64,000 bases of DNA from Undibacterium pigrum (GTDB taxonomy: Bacteria > Pseudomonadota > Gammaproteobacteria > Burkholderiales > Burkholderiaceae_D): the NCBI RefSeq assembly GCF_003201815.1, contig NZ_QJKB01000010.1, positions 62,001 to 126,000 on the forward strand. Direction: 5' to 3'. Shown piece by piece: positions 1 through 8,131 of the stretch (positions are counted from its first letter, which is position 1; each line of letters opens with the position of its first letter). Both the position numbers and the translations under genes were made by a program. Under the pieces are notes generated by a model that made no database searches, had not been told where the DNA came from, and worked only from the letters and a program-made list of their open reading frames with translations.

Positions 1-552
1 GTAGTGTTCGTAGGCTGGCAAATCAGCGATTGACACACCAAGGTCCAGCGCCTTGCGATAAATGATGCTGACAAAAATATCTGCCTGCGTAAATTTTGTG
101 CCAACGGCAAACTGACTGCTCTGCCATAAACGCGGCTGCAGTTTTTGCAGATTCATCAACAGCCACTTTGCTCTTACCGGACGCATCTGATCCTTGTTCC
201 AGTCAGGATGAAAAAATCTCACCGTACTGCTGTTTTGTTGCGGGTGTATGGATGAGTTAACTGCCTCGCAAATTTCACGCACCTGGGCACGGGCAAAGGC
301 TGCTTCGTATTGCAGAGGTGGATCAGGCGCGATCTCTTCAATAAACTCGGCCATAGCCATGGATTCGCTCAAGGCGACGCCATCTACTTCCATCAAAGGT
401 ACGCGGGCAAAGGGGCTCAGTAACCGAACCTGTTCTCCAACATCGCCGAGCCCGACATCAATGCGCTCGTACTCAACTTGTTTGTAGTCGAGTATCCACA
501 ACAAACGTTCGCAGCAGTTTGCATCTGGTGCGTGATAAAACCTGATTTTCAT
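1..552 (-). CDS. Glutathione S-transferase family protein (3' end cut off by the window edge)
   Basis: I read this frame directly on the minus strand. It opens with ATG at 552 and stays open for 184 codons to the left edge, so the C-terminus is missing. The N-terminal thioredoxin-like part carries the GST landmarks: an RVP segment with the presumed cis-proline near residue 52, followed by the Glu63-Ser64 pair (LSESMAMAEFIEE) that binds the gamma-glutamyl group of glutathione. The helical C-terminal domain has begun (ADIFVSIIYRK). A Cys-Cys pair at 13-14 lies where several GST classes have their catalytic Ser or Cys. The likely role is cytosolic glutathione conjugation, isomerisation or reduction; class and substrate cannot be assigned. 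It lies downstream of the PHP gene on the same strand, but a strong terminator separates them. Confidence 0.8.
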   Translation of the reverse strand, partial: MKIRFYHAPDANCCERLLWILDYKQVEYERIDVGLGDVGEQVRLLSPFARVPLMEVDGVALSESMAMAEFIEEIAPDPPLQYEAAFARAQVREICEAVNSSIHPQQNSSTVRFFHPDWNKDQMRPVRAKWLLMNLQKLQPRLWQSSQFAVGTKFTQADIFVSIIYRKALDLGVSIADLPAYEHY

Positions 553-617
553 ATTTGACCCTGTCAGTTCTGGACAATGCCATATATTACGCCAGGTATG
601 AATATGTGGCAGCCATC

Positions 618-660
618 AAAAAAACCCGCCAGGTTGCAGCCTTGGCGGGTTTTTCTTTTT
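618..660 (-). terminator. Rho-independent terminator of the PHP/Ig gene
   Basis: A GC-rich hairpin has arms cccgcca (625-631) and tggcggg (643-649). On the minus strand it is followed by seven T residues (complement of 618-624). It lies just after the stop of the 932-residue gene. The other side is also T-rich (650-660), so it could act in both directions. Confidence 0.8.
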
Positions 661-685
661 ATCTGAAAGGTTTATTCAGAAATCT

Positions 686-3484
686 TTACTGTGCAATGAC
701 AGAGATATCATCGATCAGGAAAGATGTCGCTGTCACACTCCCCTCCACACCCACAAAGTACACGCGTATGGTCTGGCCTTTATAGCTGCTCAGATCAAAG
801 GTCTTGTTGACATAAGTCGTACCCTTGTTCAGGTTCGAGTAAGTCGCCAATGTTGCCAGCACCGTACCGCTGCTGTTTTGAATTTGCAGTTTCAGGGTAT
901 CGTAAGCCTGGGTCGTGGTGGTCTCGTCGGAACTGACTTTCAGCCAGAAACTCAGGCTGGCAGAAGTAGCCGCGGCAGGGATAGTCACTTGCTGATACAG
1001 GGTATCAGTATGGGCGCTGCCATAGCCATTGAGCCAGGCTTTATAGCTGCCTGTACGTGATGCCTCAGAACCACCAGTGCTGATAACTCCTGAGCTGGCA
1101 GTCCATGAACTGGCACCACTTTCAAAGCCGCCGTTGCTAATCAACTGCGTGGAGGTACTGTTATTGACAGTAAAACTCACGGTAGAAGAAGTACCAATAT
1201 TATTGGCGGCATCATAGGCTTTGGCAACCAGGCTATGCGTACCGTTCGACAAAGTAGTTGAATTCAGTGTCGTTGAATATGGTGAGCTTGTGCTGGTCGC
1301 CTTCAGTGCACCGTCAACATAAAACTCTACCTTGCTGACACCAACATTATCTGTCGCCGTAGCCGACAAAGTAATATTGCCGCTCGTGCCGCTTTCACTG
1401 GCCGATACAGTGGGTGGAGTCGTATCACTGACAGGGTTATTGATAGTGAAGCTCACTGTCGATGACGTGCCAACATTATTGGCCGCATCATAGGCTTTGG
1501 CGACCAGGCTGTGGCTGGCGTTAGTCAGGGTCGTGGAGTTCAGCGTCACACTATAAGGCGTGCTGGTGGCAGTGCCTTTGAGTGCACCATCCACATAGAA
1601 CTCCACTTTGCTGACACCGACATTATCTGTCGCACTGGCAGACAAGGTGATGTTGCCACTAGTACCAGATTCGCCTGCGCTGACTGTCGGTGGTGTGCTG
1701 TCCGTGCTATTTGATTGTGTCACCCAAATCGGCGCAGACCACAGGATTTTACCGTCATCCTGCGTGATCTTTGCATAGTAAAAATGCTCACCCACTGCCG
1801 GAGTAATCGTTGTCGTTGCAGTGCTGGACAATTGCGTGACTGTGCCATTACGGCCTGGCACGCCTTCATAGATCACCACGGTAGAAACAGTGCGGCCACT
1901 GGTGCTGGCGAAATTGCTGACCAGGGTCAATGGACCACTATTGGTGAAACGCTCGCCCATGATATGACCATTCGCAGTCAGGATGATTTGCGAAGTTTTG
2001 TCCATGGTGGCAAAGATGCGGCGTGCCTTCATGGCATCGACGAAGTTTGCACTATTCAGAGCAGCGCCGTTTGCCAGCAAGATACCGGTGCGATTGGTAT
2101 AAGACGCACCCCAGTTGGCACAGTGATTATCCTGGTCTGTGGTGAATGCAACGTGGAAACCGGCTTCCAGTGCCTTGTTACAGGCCCCTTCATAAGTGCT
2201 GCGGCTGGTTTCTGTCTCTGTGGTATTGGTCGAAAAAGCAGAAGTATTCAAGACTTCGCAAGCGACCATGGCCTGGTCACCATCTGCGGTATAGCCGAGT
2301 GCAGTACCATTGACGAGGAATTGTCCGCTGCTCGATGGGTGATTGAATTGCCCTATCCACCCGCGCTGGCGCATCAAGGTGTACAAGCCAGCATAATCAT
2401 TCTTGGCAGTCAGCGTATCAGCGATCAATTGATTGCTGCTATTGTATTCCCAACCCAGCAGGTCACTGGAGTTGAAAATATTCATGTGGCCACCGTTGTT
2501 GATGACACCCCATTCCAGACCATAAATTGCCAGGAAACCTGCATGGCCAGAATTAAAGCTACTCGCTGCAGCCAGGCCAGATTGAAACAGGTTTTTAGCA
2601 GTTGCTGGATTGGCTGATGCATTGGTGCTGTCAGAACCATCGTACATATGGTTATGTTCAGACGTCATCAGGAAATCCAGTCCCTTGTTCAAGGCGTATT
2701 GATATGCATCCGTTGGGCCATAAGCGGCAGACTGTGGATTTTGTGCCCCGGTACATGAAGTCAGTTCGCCACCGCCATCACTGTGGTTGGTTTGGCTATG
2801 CAGGTTACCGTAATAAATGGTGTAAGGCAGTGAGCCAGTTGCGGGTGCTGGTGGCGGAGCTGCGCCTGCTACGGTTTTAGCTGTAGCAGTGGATGAAGTA
2901 AGAAGCGCTTTGCTGGCTTTTGTCGGCAAAGCAGCAAAGCTTGGCATTTTTGGAGTAGGCAGGTTACCGACTTGCAAAGGCCAGCTTTGTGTAATGATTT
3001 CAGTGTCGTGGACTGCCAATGCGCGCTCAACAGTGGAGGCAACGGTGCTGGCAGGAGCCGCTTGAATAGCGGACGTGTCCGTTGCCTTGGCGGTAAGCCT
3101 TACCTGATAGACGCCGTCTTTCAGTGCAGCACCAGTCGGGCCGCGGCCACTCCAGAACATTTGCGCGGTGACAGTTTTCTTGAACAGCTTTTCAGTACCA
3201 TACCAGCGATCAACGACTTTACCATCACTGCCCAGCAGCTCCAGGCGCCAGGTGATGGTCTGCTCTTTCGTCACATAGGGGTATTCGAATTCCATCGTAA
3301 AATAACGGGATTCGGCACCTGCTTTGGCGTCGGCTCTGTATGGCACATGCAGACTGGCCTCAAACTCATGATGATCCGGGATGGATGCCTGGGCAGTTTG
3401 TATGCCCGCGAAACTGACTGAACAAATAAGACTGAGCTGCCATGCCAGCGCTTTTAATTTACTGGCTTGTTGTAAACCTTGCAT
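686..3484 (-). CDS. Secreted CehA/McbA-type PHP metallohydrolase with two Ig-like domains and a C-terminal jelly-roll domain
   Basis: This 932-residue protein starts with a signal peptide ending near AQA at residue 33. A beta-rich N-terminal region (about 40-170) precedes a PHP-like metallohydrolase domain (about 220-520). Its likely metal ligands are H229 and H234-x-D236 (NLH...NHSD), E276-H277-N-H279, E324, H333, H382, and D450/H454. Two bacterial Ig domains (Big_7-like, about 598-687 and 690-777) are nearly identical. The last 150 residues resemble a carbohydrate-binding jelly roll (NGGFESG start, LIDDISV end). PHP domains hydrolyse phosphoesters or similar bonds; the substrate here is unknown, and an extracellular or cell-surface role is inferred from the signal and adhesive domains. 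An AGGGGA ribosome site lies 7 bases before the ATG. The gene stands alone, with a LacI-type operator upstream and a terminator downstream. Confidence 0.8.
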   Translation of the reverse strand: MQGLQQASKLKALAWQLSLICSVSFAGIQTAQASIPDHHEFEASLHVPYRADAKAGAESRYFTMEFEYPYVTKEQTITWRLELLGSDGKVVDRWYGTEKLFKKTVTAQMFWSGRGPTGAALKDGVYQVRLTAKATDTSAIQAAPASTVASTVERALAVHDTEIITQSWPLQVGNLPTPKMPSFAALPTKASKALLTSSTATAKTVAGAAPPPAPATGSLPYTIYYGNLHSQTNHSDGGGELTSCTGAQNPQSAAYGPTDAYQYALNKGLDFLMTSEHNHMYDGSDSTNASANPATAKNLFQSGLAAASSFNSGHAGFLAIYGLEWGVINNGGHMNIFNSSDLLGWEYNSSNQLIADTLTAKNDYAGLYTLMRQRGWIGQFNHPSSSGQFLVNGTALGYTADGDQAMVACEVLNTSAFSTNTTETETSRSTYEGACNKALEAGFHVAFTTDQDNHCANWGASYTNRTGILLANGAALNSANFVDAMKARRIFATMDKTSQIILTANGHIMGERFTNSGPLTLVSNFASTSGRTVSTVVIYEGVPGRNGTVTQLSSTATTTITPAVGEHFYYAKITQDDGKILWSAPIWVTQSNSTDSTPPTVSAGESGTSGNITLSASATDNVGVSKVEFYVDGALKGTATSTPYSVTLNSTTLTNASHSLVAKAYDAANNVGTSSTVSFTINNPVSDTTPPTVSASESGTSGNITLSATATDNVGVSKVEFYVDGALKATSTSSPYSTTLNSTTLSNGTHSLVAKAYDAANNIGTSSTVSFTVNNSTSTQLISNGGFESGASSWTASSGVISTGGSEASRTGSYKAWLNGYGSAHTDTLYQQVTIPAAATSASLSFWLKVSSDETTTTQAYDTLKLQIQNSSGTVLATLATYSNLNKGTTYVNKTFDLSSYKGQTIRVYFVGVEGSVTATSFLIDDISVIAQ
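1157..1693 (-). repeat. Two tandem copies of an Ig-domain coding unit, period about 276 bp
   Basis: The two Ig domains of the PHP protein begin with the same PPTVSA segment at residues 598 and 690, a 92-residue period. They share long identical stretches such as TDNVGVSKVEFYVDGAL and HSLVAKAYDAANN. The copies differ at only a modest number of positions, so recent internal duplication or gene conversion is likely. Confidence 0.85.
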
Positions 3485-3745
3485 AAAAAATTCCCCTGAT
3501 GATTATTGATTTTTGTGTGTGGCTGTCCCACACACATCCTCATTCAGTTGAAATTCTTAAAACAGAGAAAAATCCTGCTCGCGTCAGTGTTCCCGGCAGG
3601 ACACACTGCGTTTTCTCGCTTCTTTTATTCCAGCCTTGTTCAGATATCTGTAAGCAGCCATTCTTGTACATCTCTACCTATTCTTCTTACCACCATGCTG
3701 TCTGCAGCTTTCCAGAAACGAGATTTAACGACAGTTGAACTAAGC

Positions 3746-3791
3746 AATCGTTTGCGCAAACGATTACTAGATTAACATCCGCCTATGTCAG
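3746..3791 (-). promoter_or_regulatory. LacI-family-like operator over a candidate promoter of the PHP/Ig gene
   Basis: Positions 3746-3765 form a perfect 20-bp palindrome with arms AATCGTTTGC and GCAAACGATT and a central CG, the architecture of LacI/GalR-family operators. On the minus strand a -35-like CTGACA (3786-3791) and a -10-like AGTAAT (3763-3768) are separated by 17 bp, so the palindrome would cover the -10 and the start site, a classic repression position. The rest of 3485-3987 shows no credible gene; it is AT-rich and would give a leader of about 270 nt. No LacI-type gene is in the window. Confidence 0.55.
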
Positions 3792-3987
3792 TTTTGTTAC
3801 CGTCGGTTGACTTTTTTTAACAAATTTGTGAAAAAACCACTCTTGCTTATTTGTTTGGTGCATTTTGTATGTGTTTGCACCACAGTTTTTATGAGCGCAC
3901 CAAAACAGAATGGGGGATATTTTTCCAGCAGGAAATTTAAATTTCCTTGGAGAAATATTTTAGAGGAACGACAGTAAATTACTGGAC

Positions 3988-4485
3988 TCAGGCACGCAAT
4001 GCGGACTGATGCCGCATCAACCAGTCTATCTGTTCTTCAGTATCGGGAACAGTGACACCTCGTGCTTTACTTACCAGCGCCAGGGCGGCGGCGGCATCGA
4101 GCCCATTCCTGAGCAAGACTGCTGAAGCAAGCAGGCCTGTGCGCCCTATTCCGGCACGGCAATGGATGGCAGTATTTTTGCCATTGAAAATATCACTATG
4201 CAGTTGCGTCACCAGTTTCTGCGTGACAGAAAAGGACAATGGCAGCCCCCTGTCCTTGACAGGAAACTGTATGAAGTCAATCTGATTCTTTAAGCATAAA
4301 TCAGGCGCCGTCTGCAAACCCAGCTCACGGATTTCGTGGTTCTCCAGCAAAGAGACCAGCCTGTGTATGCCGAATTGCGCGATGCCGCGAAACTCATCCT
4401 CTATCCATTCGCCCGCTACAGGCTTGGCCATCACTGCAAGAAAGCCCTGACCTATTTGACTGACTTTATAAATGCCGGGGCGCAT
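3988..4485 (-). CDS. Protein tyrosine/dual-specificity phosphatase-like protein
   Basis: The protein has 165 residues and a clear cysteine-phosphatase loop, H108-C-R-A-G-I-G-R-T116. Cys109 is the presumed nucleophile and Arg115 the phosphate binder. Asp78 in PVKDRG is the likely general acid. Size and layout fit the CDKN3-like/compact DSP group, which removes phosphate from proteins or small phospho-compounds in the cytosol. No signal peptide is seen. It starts 32 bp after the DUF885 gene on the same strand, so the two are probably co-transcribed. A Shine-Dalgarno match before the ATG is weak. The substrate is unknown. Confidence 0.8.
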   Translation of the reverse strand: MRPGIYKVSQIGQGFLAVMAKPVAGEWIEDEFRGIAQFGIHRLVSLLENHEIRELGLQTAPDLCLKNQIDFIQFPVKDRGLPLSFSVTQKLVTQLHSDIFNGKNTAIHCRAGIGRTGLLASAVLLRNGLDAAAALALVSKARGVTVPDTEEQIDWLMRHQSALRA

Positions 4486-4517
4486 GGATAGAGTTCTTCA
4501 ATATGAATAAATCGATT

Positions 4518-6323
4518 TTACTTACCAGTATCCTTGAGCATCAATTTCTTGATCATCCCCACAGGTGCGCTGCCATAACTCAGGAATTGCTCATGGAATT
4601 GCTTGAGCTTGAACTTGTCGCCCTGCTGTTTTTTGAGCTGCTCGCGGAATTCCAGTATCTCGCTATAGCCGCTGAAATAACTGGTCAACTGAACCGAGGT
4701 ATATTGCACGCGCAGCCATTTTCCATCGGACTCTGCCTTGGTCTGAAAAGCCTGGTTCGTCAAAAAGTCTTTGGCTTCTGCTTCTGTCATACCCAGTACA
4801 TGCACTTGATAATCAAGGATGGTATTGCAAACGGCACGCAGGTTCCATTTGTAATACATGAGCCACATCTCTGGCGTGTTATCGCCATAGCCAGACTCAA
4901 GCATCATACGTTCGCTATAGACGGCCCAGCCTTCTATCATGGCACCATTGCCAAACAGGGTCTTGATCACTGAGGGTGATTTATTCGCATGTTGTAGCTG
5001 GGTGTAATGACCAGGAATGGCTTCATGGATATTCAATATCTGTAAAACCCAGTGATTGTACTCACGCAAGGTGCTTTCAATTTGCTCTGCAGGCTGCCCA
5101 TCGAATGGGGTGACGTTGTAATAAGTCTTGTCATTTGGCCTGAAGATGCCTGGTGCTTCTATCGAAGCAACGGTGACGCCGCGCTGGTATTCTGGCGTTT
5201 CACGGACGACCAGGGGCTTCTTCAAATCCAGGCTGACCAGATCATGTTCGCGTATCCATTTTTCCAGTTGTGGCAATTGCCTGCGGATTTCAGGATACAA
5301 GTCTTTTGCCGCCACATGTTTCTCAGACAGTTTGTCGATGACCATGGCAATTTTCTTGACGCGATCAACAGGTTTGGCTTGCCCACCCATGGTTTTTTCC
5401 CAGAGTTGGTCAGCCAGTTTTTCCATATTATTGTGTGCTTCGTCCCTGGCTTTCAAGGCGCGCTGGTAAGTTTGCTCTGCTGTCAGCGAAGACTGGATAT
5501 CAGCAGTAAATTTACCTTCATACAAATCCTTGCCTATACGGAACGAACGGGCAGTGGCAGGATCAAGATTTTTTTCGAGAGTTTCAAGAAACTGCACATA
5601 ATCAGTGACGGCTACACGTGCGTTTTTCAAACCATCTTGCAACGCCTGTTTGTCTTTCTCATTCAGCTTTTCTTTTGCCGCTGCCTTTTCCAGTTCAAGC
5701 AATACCGAGGTGGCACCGGCACTTTGCTTGATTGCCAGACGGGTATGCTCGACTGTGGGGTTCTTGATACTGGCTTTGGCTGCAGCATAGTAGGCAGGTA
5801 CTGCTTGCAGGCGCTGTATTGCTACCTGTACCCGTTTTGCCTTTGGCGCGAAATCAGTATTAAGAATGGCGTCAAAACTGCCCGCGATATTGTGCTGGCT
5901 TGGGTTCCATTCAAATTCACGGAATTGTGTCAGGTACCAGCGCGCAGCATTCAGGTAATTGCGTATCAAAGCCAGATCTGTCTGCTCCTTGGCAGATAAA
6001 GCTTCTGCATCGACCTTGGCTAATTGCGCCAGCCAGTTATCGGCAAATGCAACATAAGCATCACGGGTTGCCTGGCTGGGCAAGATCAACTTGTTGGCAT
6101 CCTGATAGCGGCCTGCAGCCATCGCCATGTCCGGGTCTTGTTGCCACAAAGCGTTCAGGAACGAAGTTTTGATCTGCGCAAAACCCAGGTCGGCTTTTTT
6201 ACTTGCTACCACTGGGCCAGCAGTTGCAGACATAGTGACAGGTGCAGCCAGCATCAATGAAGAGAGTAAGGTGGTAATCAGAACAGGACGAGCAGAAAAG
6301 GCAGGGCGAAGGCGGATAGGCAT
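4518..6323 (-). CDS. DUF885 family exported metallopeptidase-like protein
   Basis: This 601-residue protein begins with a signal peptide (basic start, hydrophobic stretch at about 13-27, cleavage probably near residue 35). It carries the DUF885 hallmark H433-E-A-I-P-G-H439, a zinc-peptidase-like HExxxxH arrangement, and a downstream EGWA motif with E464. The middle region (about 200-330) is helical and Lys/Glu-rich. Family members are predicted peptidases of M32/M3-like fold, mostly uncharacterised. The export signal places it in the periplasm. The downstream phosphatase gene is probably in the same operon. The divergent methyltransferase gene begins 231 bp away. Confidence 0.85.
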   Translation of the reverse strand: MPIRLRPAFSARPVLITTLLSSLMLAAPVTMSATAGPVVASKKADLGFAQIKTSFLNALWQQDPDMAMAAGRYQDANKLILPSQATRDAYVAFADNWLAQLAKVDAEALSAKEQTDLALIRNYLNAARWYLTQFREFEWNPSQHNIAGSFDAILNTDFAPKAKRVQVAIQRLQAVPAYYAAAKASIKNPTVEHTRLAIKQSAGATSVLLELEKAAAKEKLNEKDKQALQDGLKNARVAVTDYVQFLETLEKNLDPATARSFRIGKDLYEGKFTADIQSSLTAEQTYQRALKARDEAHNNMEKLADQLWEKTMGGQAKPVDRVKKIAMVIDKLSEKHVAAKDLYPEIRRQLPQLEKWIREHDLVSLDLKKPLVVRETPEYQRGVTVASIEAPGIFRPNDKTYYNVTPFDGQPAEQIESTLREYNHWVLQILNIHEAIPGHYTQLQHANKSPSVIKTLFGNGAMIEGWAVYSERMMLESGYGDNTPEMWLMYYKWNLRAVCNTILDYQVHVLGMTEAEAKDFLTNQAFQTKAESDGKWLRVQYTSVQLTSYFSGYSEILEFREQLKKQQGDKFKLKQFHEQFLSYGSAPVGMIKKLMLKDTGK

Positions 6324-6554
6324 GGTAGATGTCTCGCAGACTTAATATATTAAGAGGCATGAGGTTAACACAAGATAAGCATGGGCACATGTATTTTTGT
6401 TTAATGGCTGCTAAAGAGAGTGGCAGAGAAATCACGCAATGAATTGCTGTCGGAATCATGCATATCTGACCTTAAAGCTCAAGGCTGGGCTTTTATTTGT
6501 TACACTCCAGCCTTGGCAAGGGTCACAGCCCTGTTCTTACCACAAAAGAAAAAC

Positions 6555-7703
6555 ATGAACACCCCCAACCCCGCTCTGCAATTGCAATGGACAGAAAACG
6601 ACGAAGCCCGCTCATGCCGCTGGCATTCCGAGAGTGGTGCACCAGCGCCCAAGCGAGTGCAAATTGCCGATGACCGCATGAATGTGGAAACCGCCTACAA
6701 GCTGGCCTGCGAAGGCACGGCCCTGCTATGGCGTGGTGATTATCATAATGCCAAACAGTTATTGCAGGCTTTGGCGCGTCGCATCGATAAAAAGCCAGCC
6801 AGGGCCACAAAAAAGAACAAGGTGCCTGAATCCGCCAAAGAAGCCTTCAATCTGCGCCGCCAGGCACAATCGCAAAGAGCGCGCGTGCTAGCCATGGTCT
6901 TGATCCCCTTTGAAGCTGATTACCGCATCACCTTGCGCCGTGCACCAGATGTAACGCAAGCCTGCAAGGAAGTCTATGGTGAACCCAGCACCGCCTTTGT
7001 GGCCTCCCTGCGTGAATTGCTGGGTCTGATAGGTGCGCATGAATGGCGCAAGAATGGCGTAGAGATTGCCGCTCTGGGTGCAAAAATCCACCCTTACTAT
7101 GGCGTGTTTTCTCCTGTACGCGGTGAATACATAGATTTGCTGGCAAAAGCCTCGCTGCCATCGACCACACTGGCTTTTGACATTGGTGTGGGTACTGGTG
7201 TGCTGTCTGCCTTGCTGGCGAAGCGTGGCGTCAAGAAAATCGTCGCTACCGACCAGGACCAGCGCGCCCTCGCCTGCGCCCGTGAAAACATAGACAGGCT
7301 GGGCTTGTCCTCCCACATTGAATTAGTACAGGCAGACCTGTTCCCGCCTGGACGCGCGCCCCTGATAGTCTGTAACCCGCCATGGTTGCCGGCACGCCCC
7401 AATTCACCAATAGAATATGCCGTCTATGACCCTGATAGCCGCATGCTGCGCGGTTTTCTGACTGGCGTGGCAGAACATCTGGAGCCACAAGGCGAAGCAT
7501 GGCTCATCATGTCAGACTTTGCCGAACACCTGGGCCTGCGTACTGCGGCAGAGTTGCAAGGCTGGATAGACGCAGGCGGCCTGACGATAGCTGGCAAGAT
7601 GGATATCAAACCGCGCCACCCAAAATCCACCGATGAAAACGATCCCTTGCACGCAGCCCGCGTCAAAGAAGTTACTTCATTATGGCGTTTGAAATTAAAA
7701 TAG
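6555..7703 (+). CDS. Class I SAM-dependent methyltransferase with an N-terminal extension
   Basis: The protein has 382 residues from the ATG at 6555. The frame stays open upstream to 6420, but that extension looks unlike coding sequence. The C-terminal half is a Rossmann methyltransferase: motif I FDIGVGTGVLSALLA at about 208-222, an acidic ATDQD loop at 231-235, and NPPW at 274-277. NPPY/NPPW motifs belong to N6-adenine and N5-glutamine methyltransferases such as the HemK/PrmC and RsmC groups, so the target is likely an amide or base nitrogen. The N-terminal 200 residues are basic and may bind the substrate. The exact target cannot be named. It is transcribed away from the DUF885 gene. Confidence 0.8.
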   Translation: MNTPNPALQLQWTENDEARSCRWHSESGAPAPKRVQIADDRMNVETAYKLACEGTALLWRGDYHNAKQLLQALARRIDKKPARATKKNKVPESAKEAFNLRRQAQSQRARVLAMVLIPFEADYRITLRRAPDVTQACKEVYGEPSTAFVASLRELLGLIGAHEWRKNGVEIAALGAKIHPYYGVFSPVRGEYIDLLAKASLPSTTLAFDIGVGTGVLSALLAKRGVKKIVATDQDQRALACARENIDRLGLSSHIELVQADLFPPGRAPLIVCNPPWLPARPNSPIEYAVYDPDSRMLRGFLTGVAEHLEPQGEAWLIMSDFAEHLGLRTAAELQGWIDAGGLTIAGKMDIKPRHPKSTDENDPLHAARVKEVTSLWRLKLK

Positions 7704-7714
7704 CATTTGTAGTT

Positions 7715-7744
7715 GTGGTCAGTAGCCGCCAAGTCACTGACCAC
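7715..7744. repeat. Inverted repeat after the methyltransferase gene
   Basis: Arms gtggtcagt (7715-7723) and actgaccac (7736-7744) are perfect complements around a 12-base loop. The repeat begins 11 bases after the methyltransferase stop. No T-run follows on either strand, so it could be a 3'-end hairpin or an operator for the next small gene. Confidence 0.4.
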
Positions 7745-7777
7745 CAGAATTGATTAATCGTTTAGAAAATTAGCATC

Positions 7778-7993
7778 ATGATCAACAAACCCGCCCGCAT
7801 CCTGACCTTTAAATGCAAAAATTGCAGCAAATCCGTCCAGGTTTTCTTGCAAAAAGTCTCTGCCTGCTCACACATTCAACCCTATCAAGGCATTTGCAAT
7901 TGCGGCGAGATCATGAAACATGCGACTGGCAACAAGGAAGCTGTTCAGTCTTATCTGAGCTCCAATGATGTTTTGTGGTCACATCATCATTGA
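7778..7993 (+). CDS. Small Cys-rich hypothetical protein, possible zinc ribbon
   Basis: The predicted protein has 71 residues and I do not recognise the family. Four cysteines form a plausible metal knuckle: C13-x2-C16 (FKCKNC) and C40-x-C42 (ICNCGE), with another Cys at 30. The C-terminus ends in three histidines. No signal peptide or membrane segment is visible. Sense-strand codon use resembles the neighbouring genes, which supports it being real, but no clear ribosome site precedes the ATG. It lies between the methyltransferase and ribF and could be a stand-alone gene. A nucleic-acid or metal-binding role is only a guess. Confidence 0.5.
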   Translation: MINKPARILTFKCKNCSKSVQVFLQKVSACSHIQPYQGICNCGEIMKHATGNKEAVQSYLSSNDVLWSHHH

Positions 7994-8072
7994 TTCATAT
8001 GCCAAATGCTGAGAAATGTGAGGATTTCACGAATTAATCCCTTGTGAAATTTGCATTTCCACCTCAGATCAG

Positions 8073-8101
8073 GTCTATAGCCAGACGAAAGCATTTATAA
8101 T
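8073..8101 (+). promoter_or_regulatory. Candidate promoter of ribF
   Basis: A perfect TATAAT lies at 8096-8101, about 30 bases before the ribF ATG. The matching -35 position (8073-8078, gtctat) is poor. I saw no FMN riboswitch-like conserved element in 7994-8131, although ribF genes are sometimes controlled by one. Confidence 0.35.
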
Positions 8102-8131
8102 CCAAGGCTTTGCAGCAGTTTTCTGGAAACA

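Noticed and set aside
1715..2617. 300-codon open frame on the plus strand inside the PHP gene
   Set aside because: It lies wholly antisense to a gene with clear domains and has no ribosome site or recognisable product.
3499..3775. Two overlapping short plus-strand open frames upstream of the PHP gene
   Set aside because: They have no ribosome site, unusual composition, and overlap the predicted operator and promoter of the divergent gene.
5052..5999. 315-codon plus-strand open frame inside the DUF885 gene
   Set aside because: It is antisense to a well-supported gene, and its translation is rich in Cys, Phe and Ile with no domain.
7994..8131. Possible FMN riboswitch before ribF
   Set aside because: I could not find the conserved RFN-element blocks, and only a short inverted repeat (tttcac/gtgaaa) is present.
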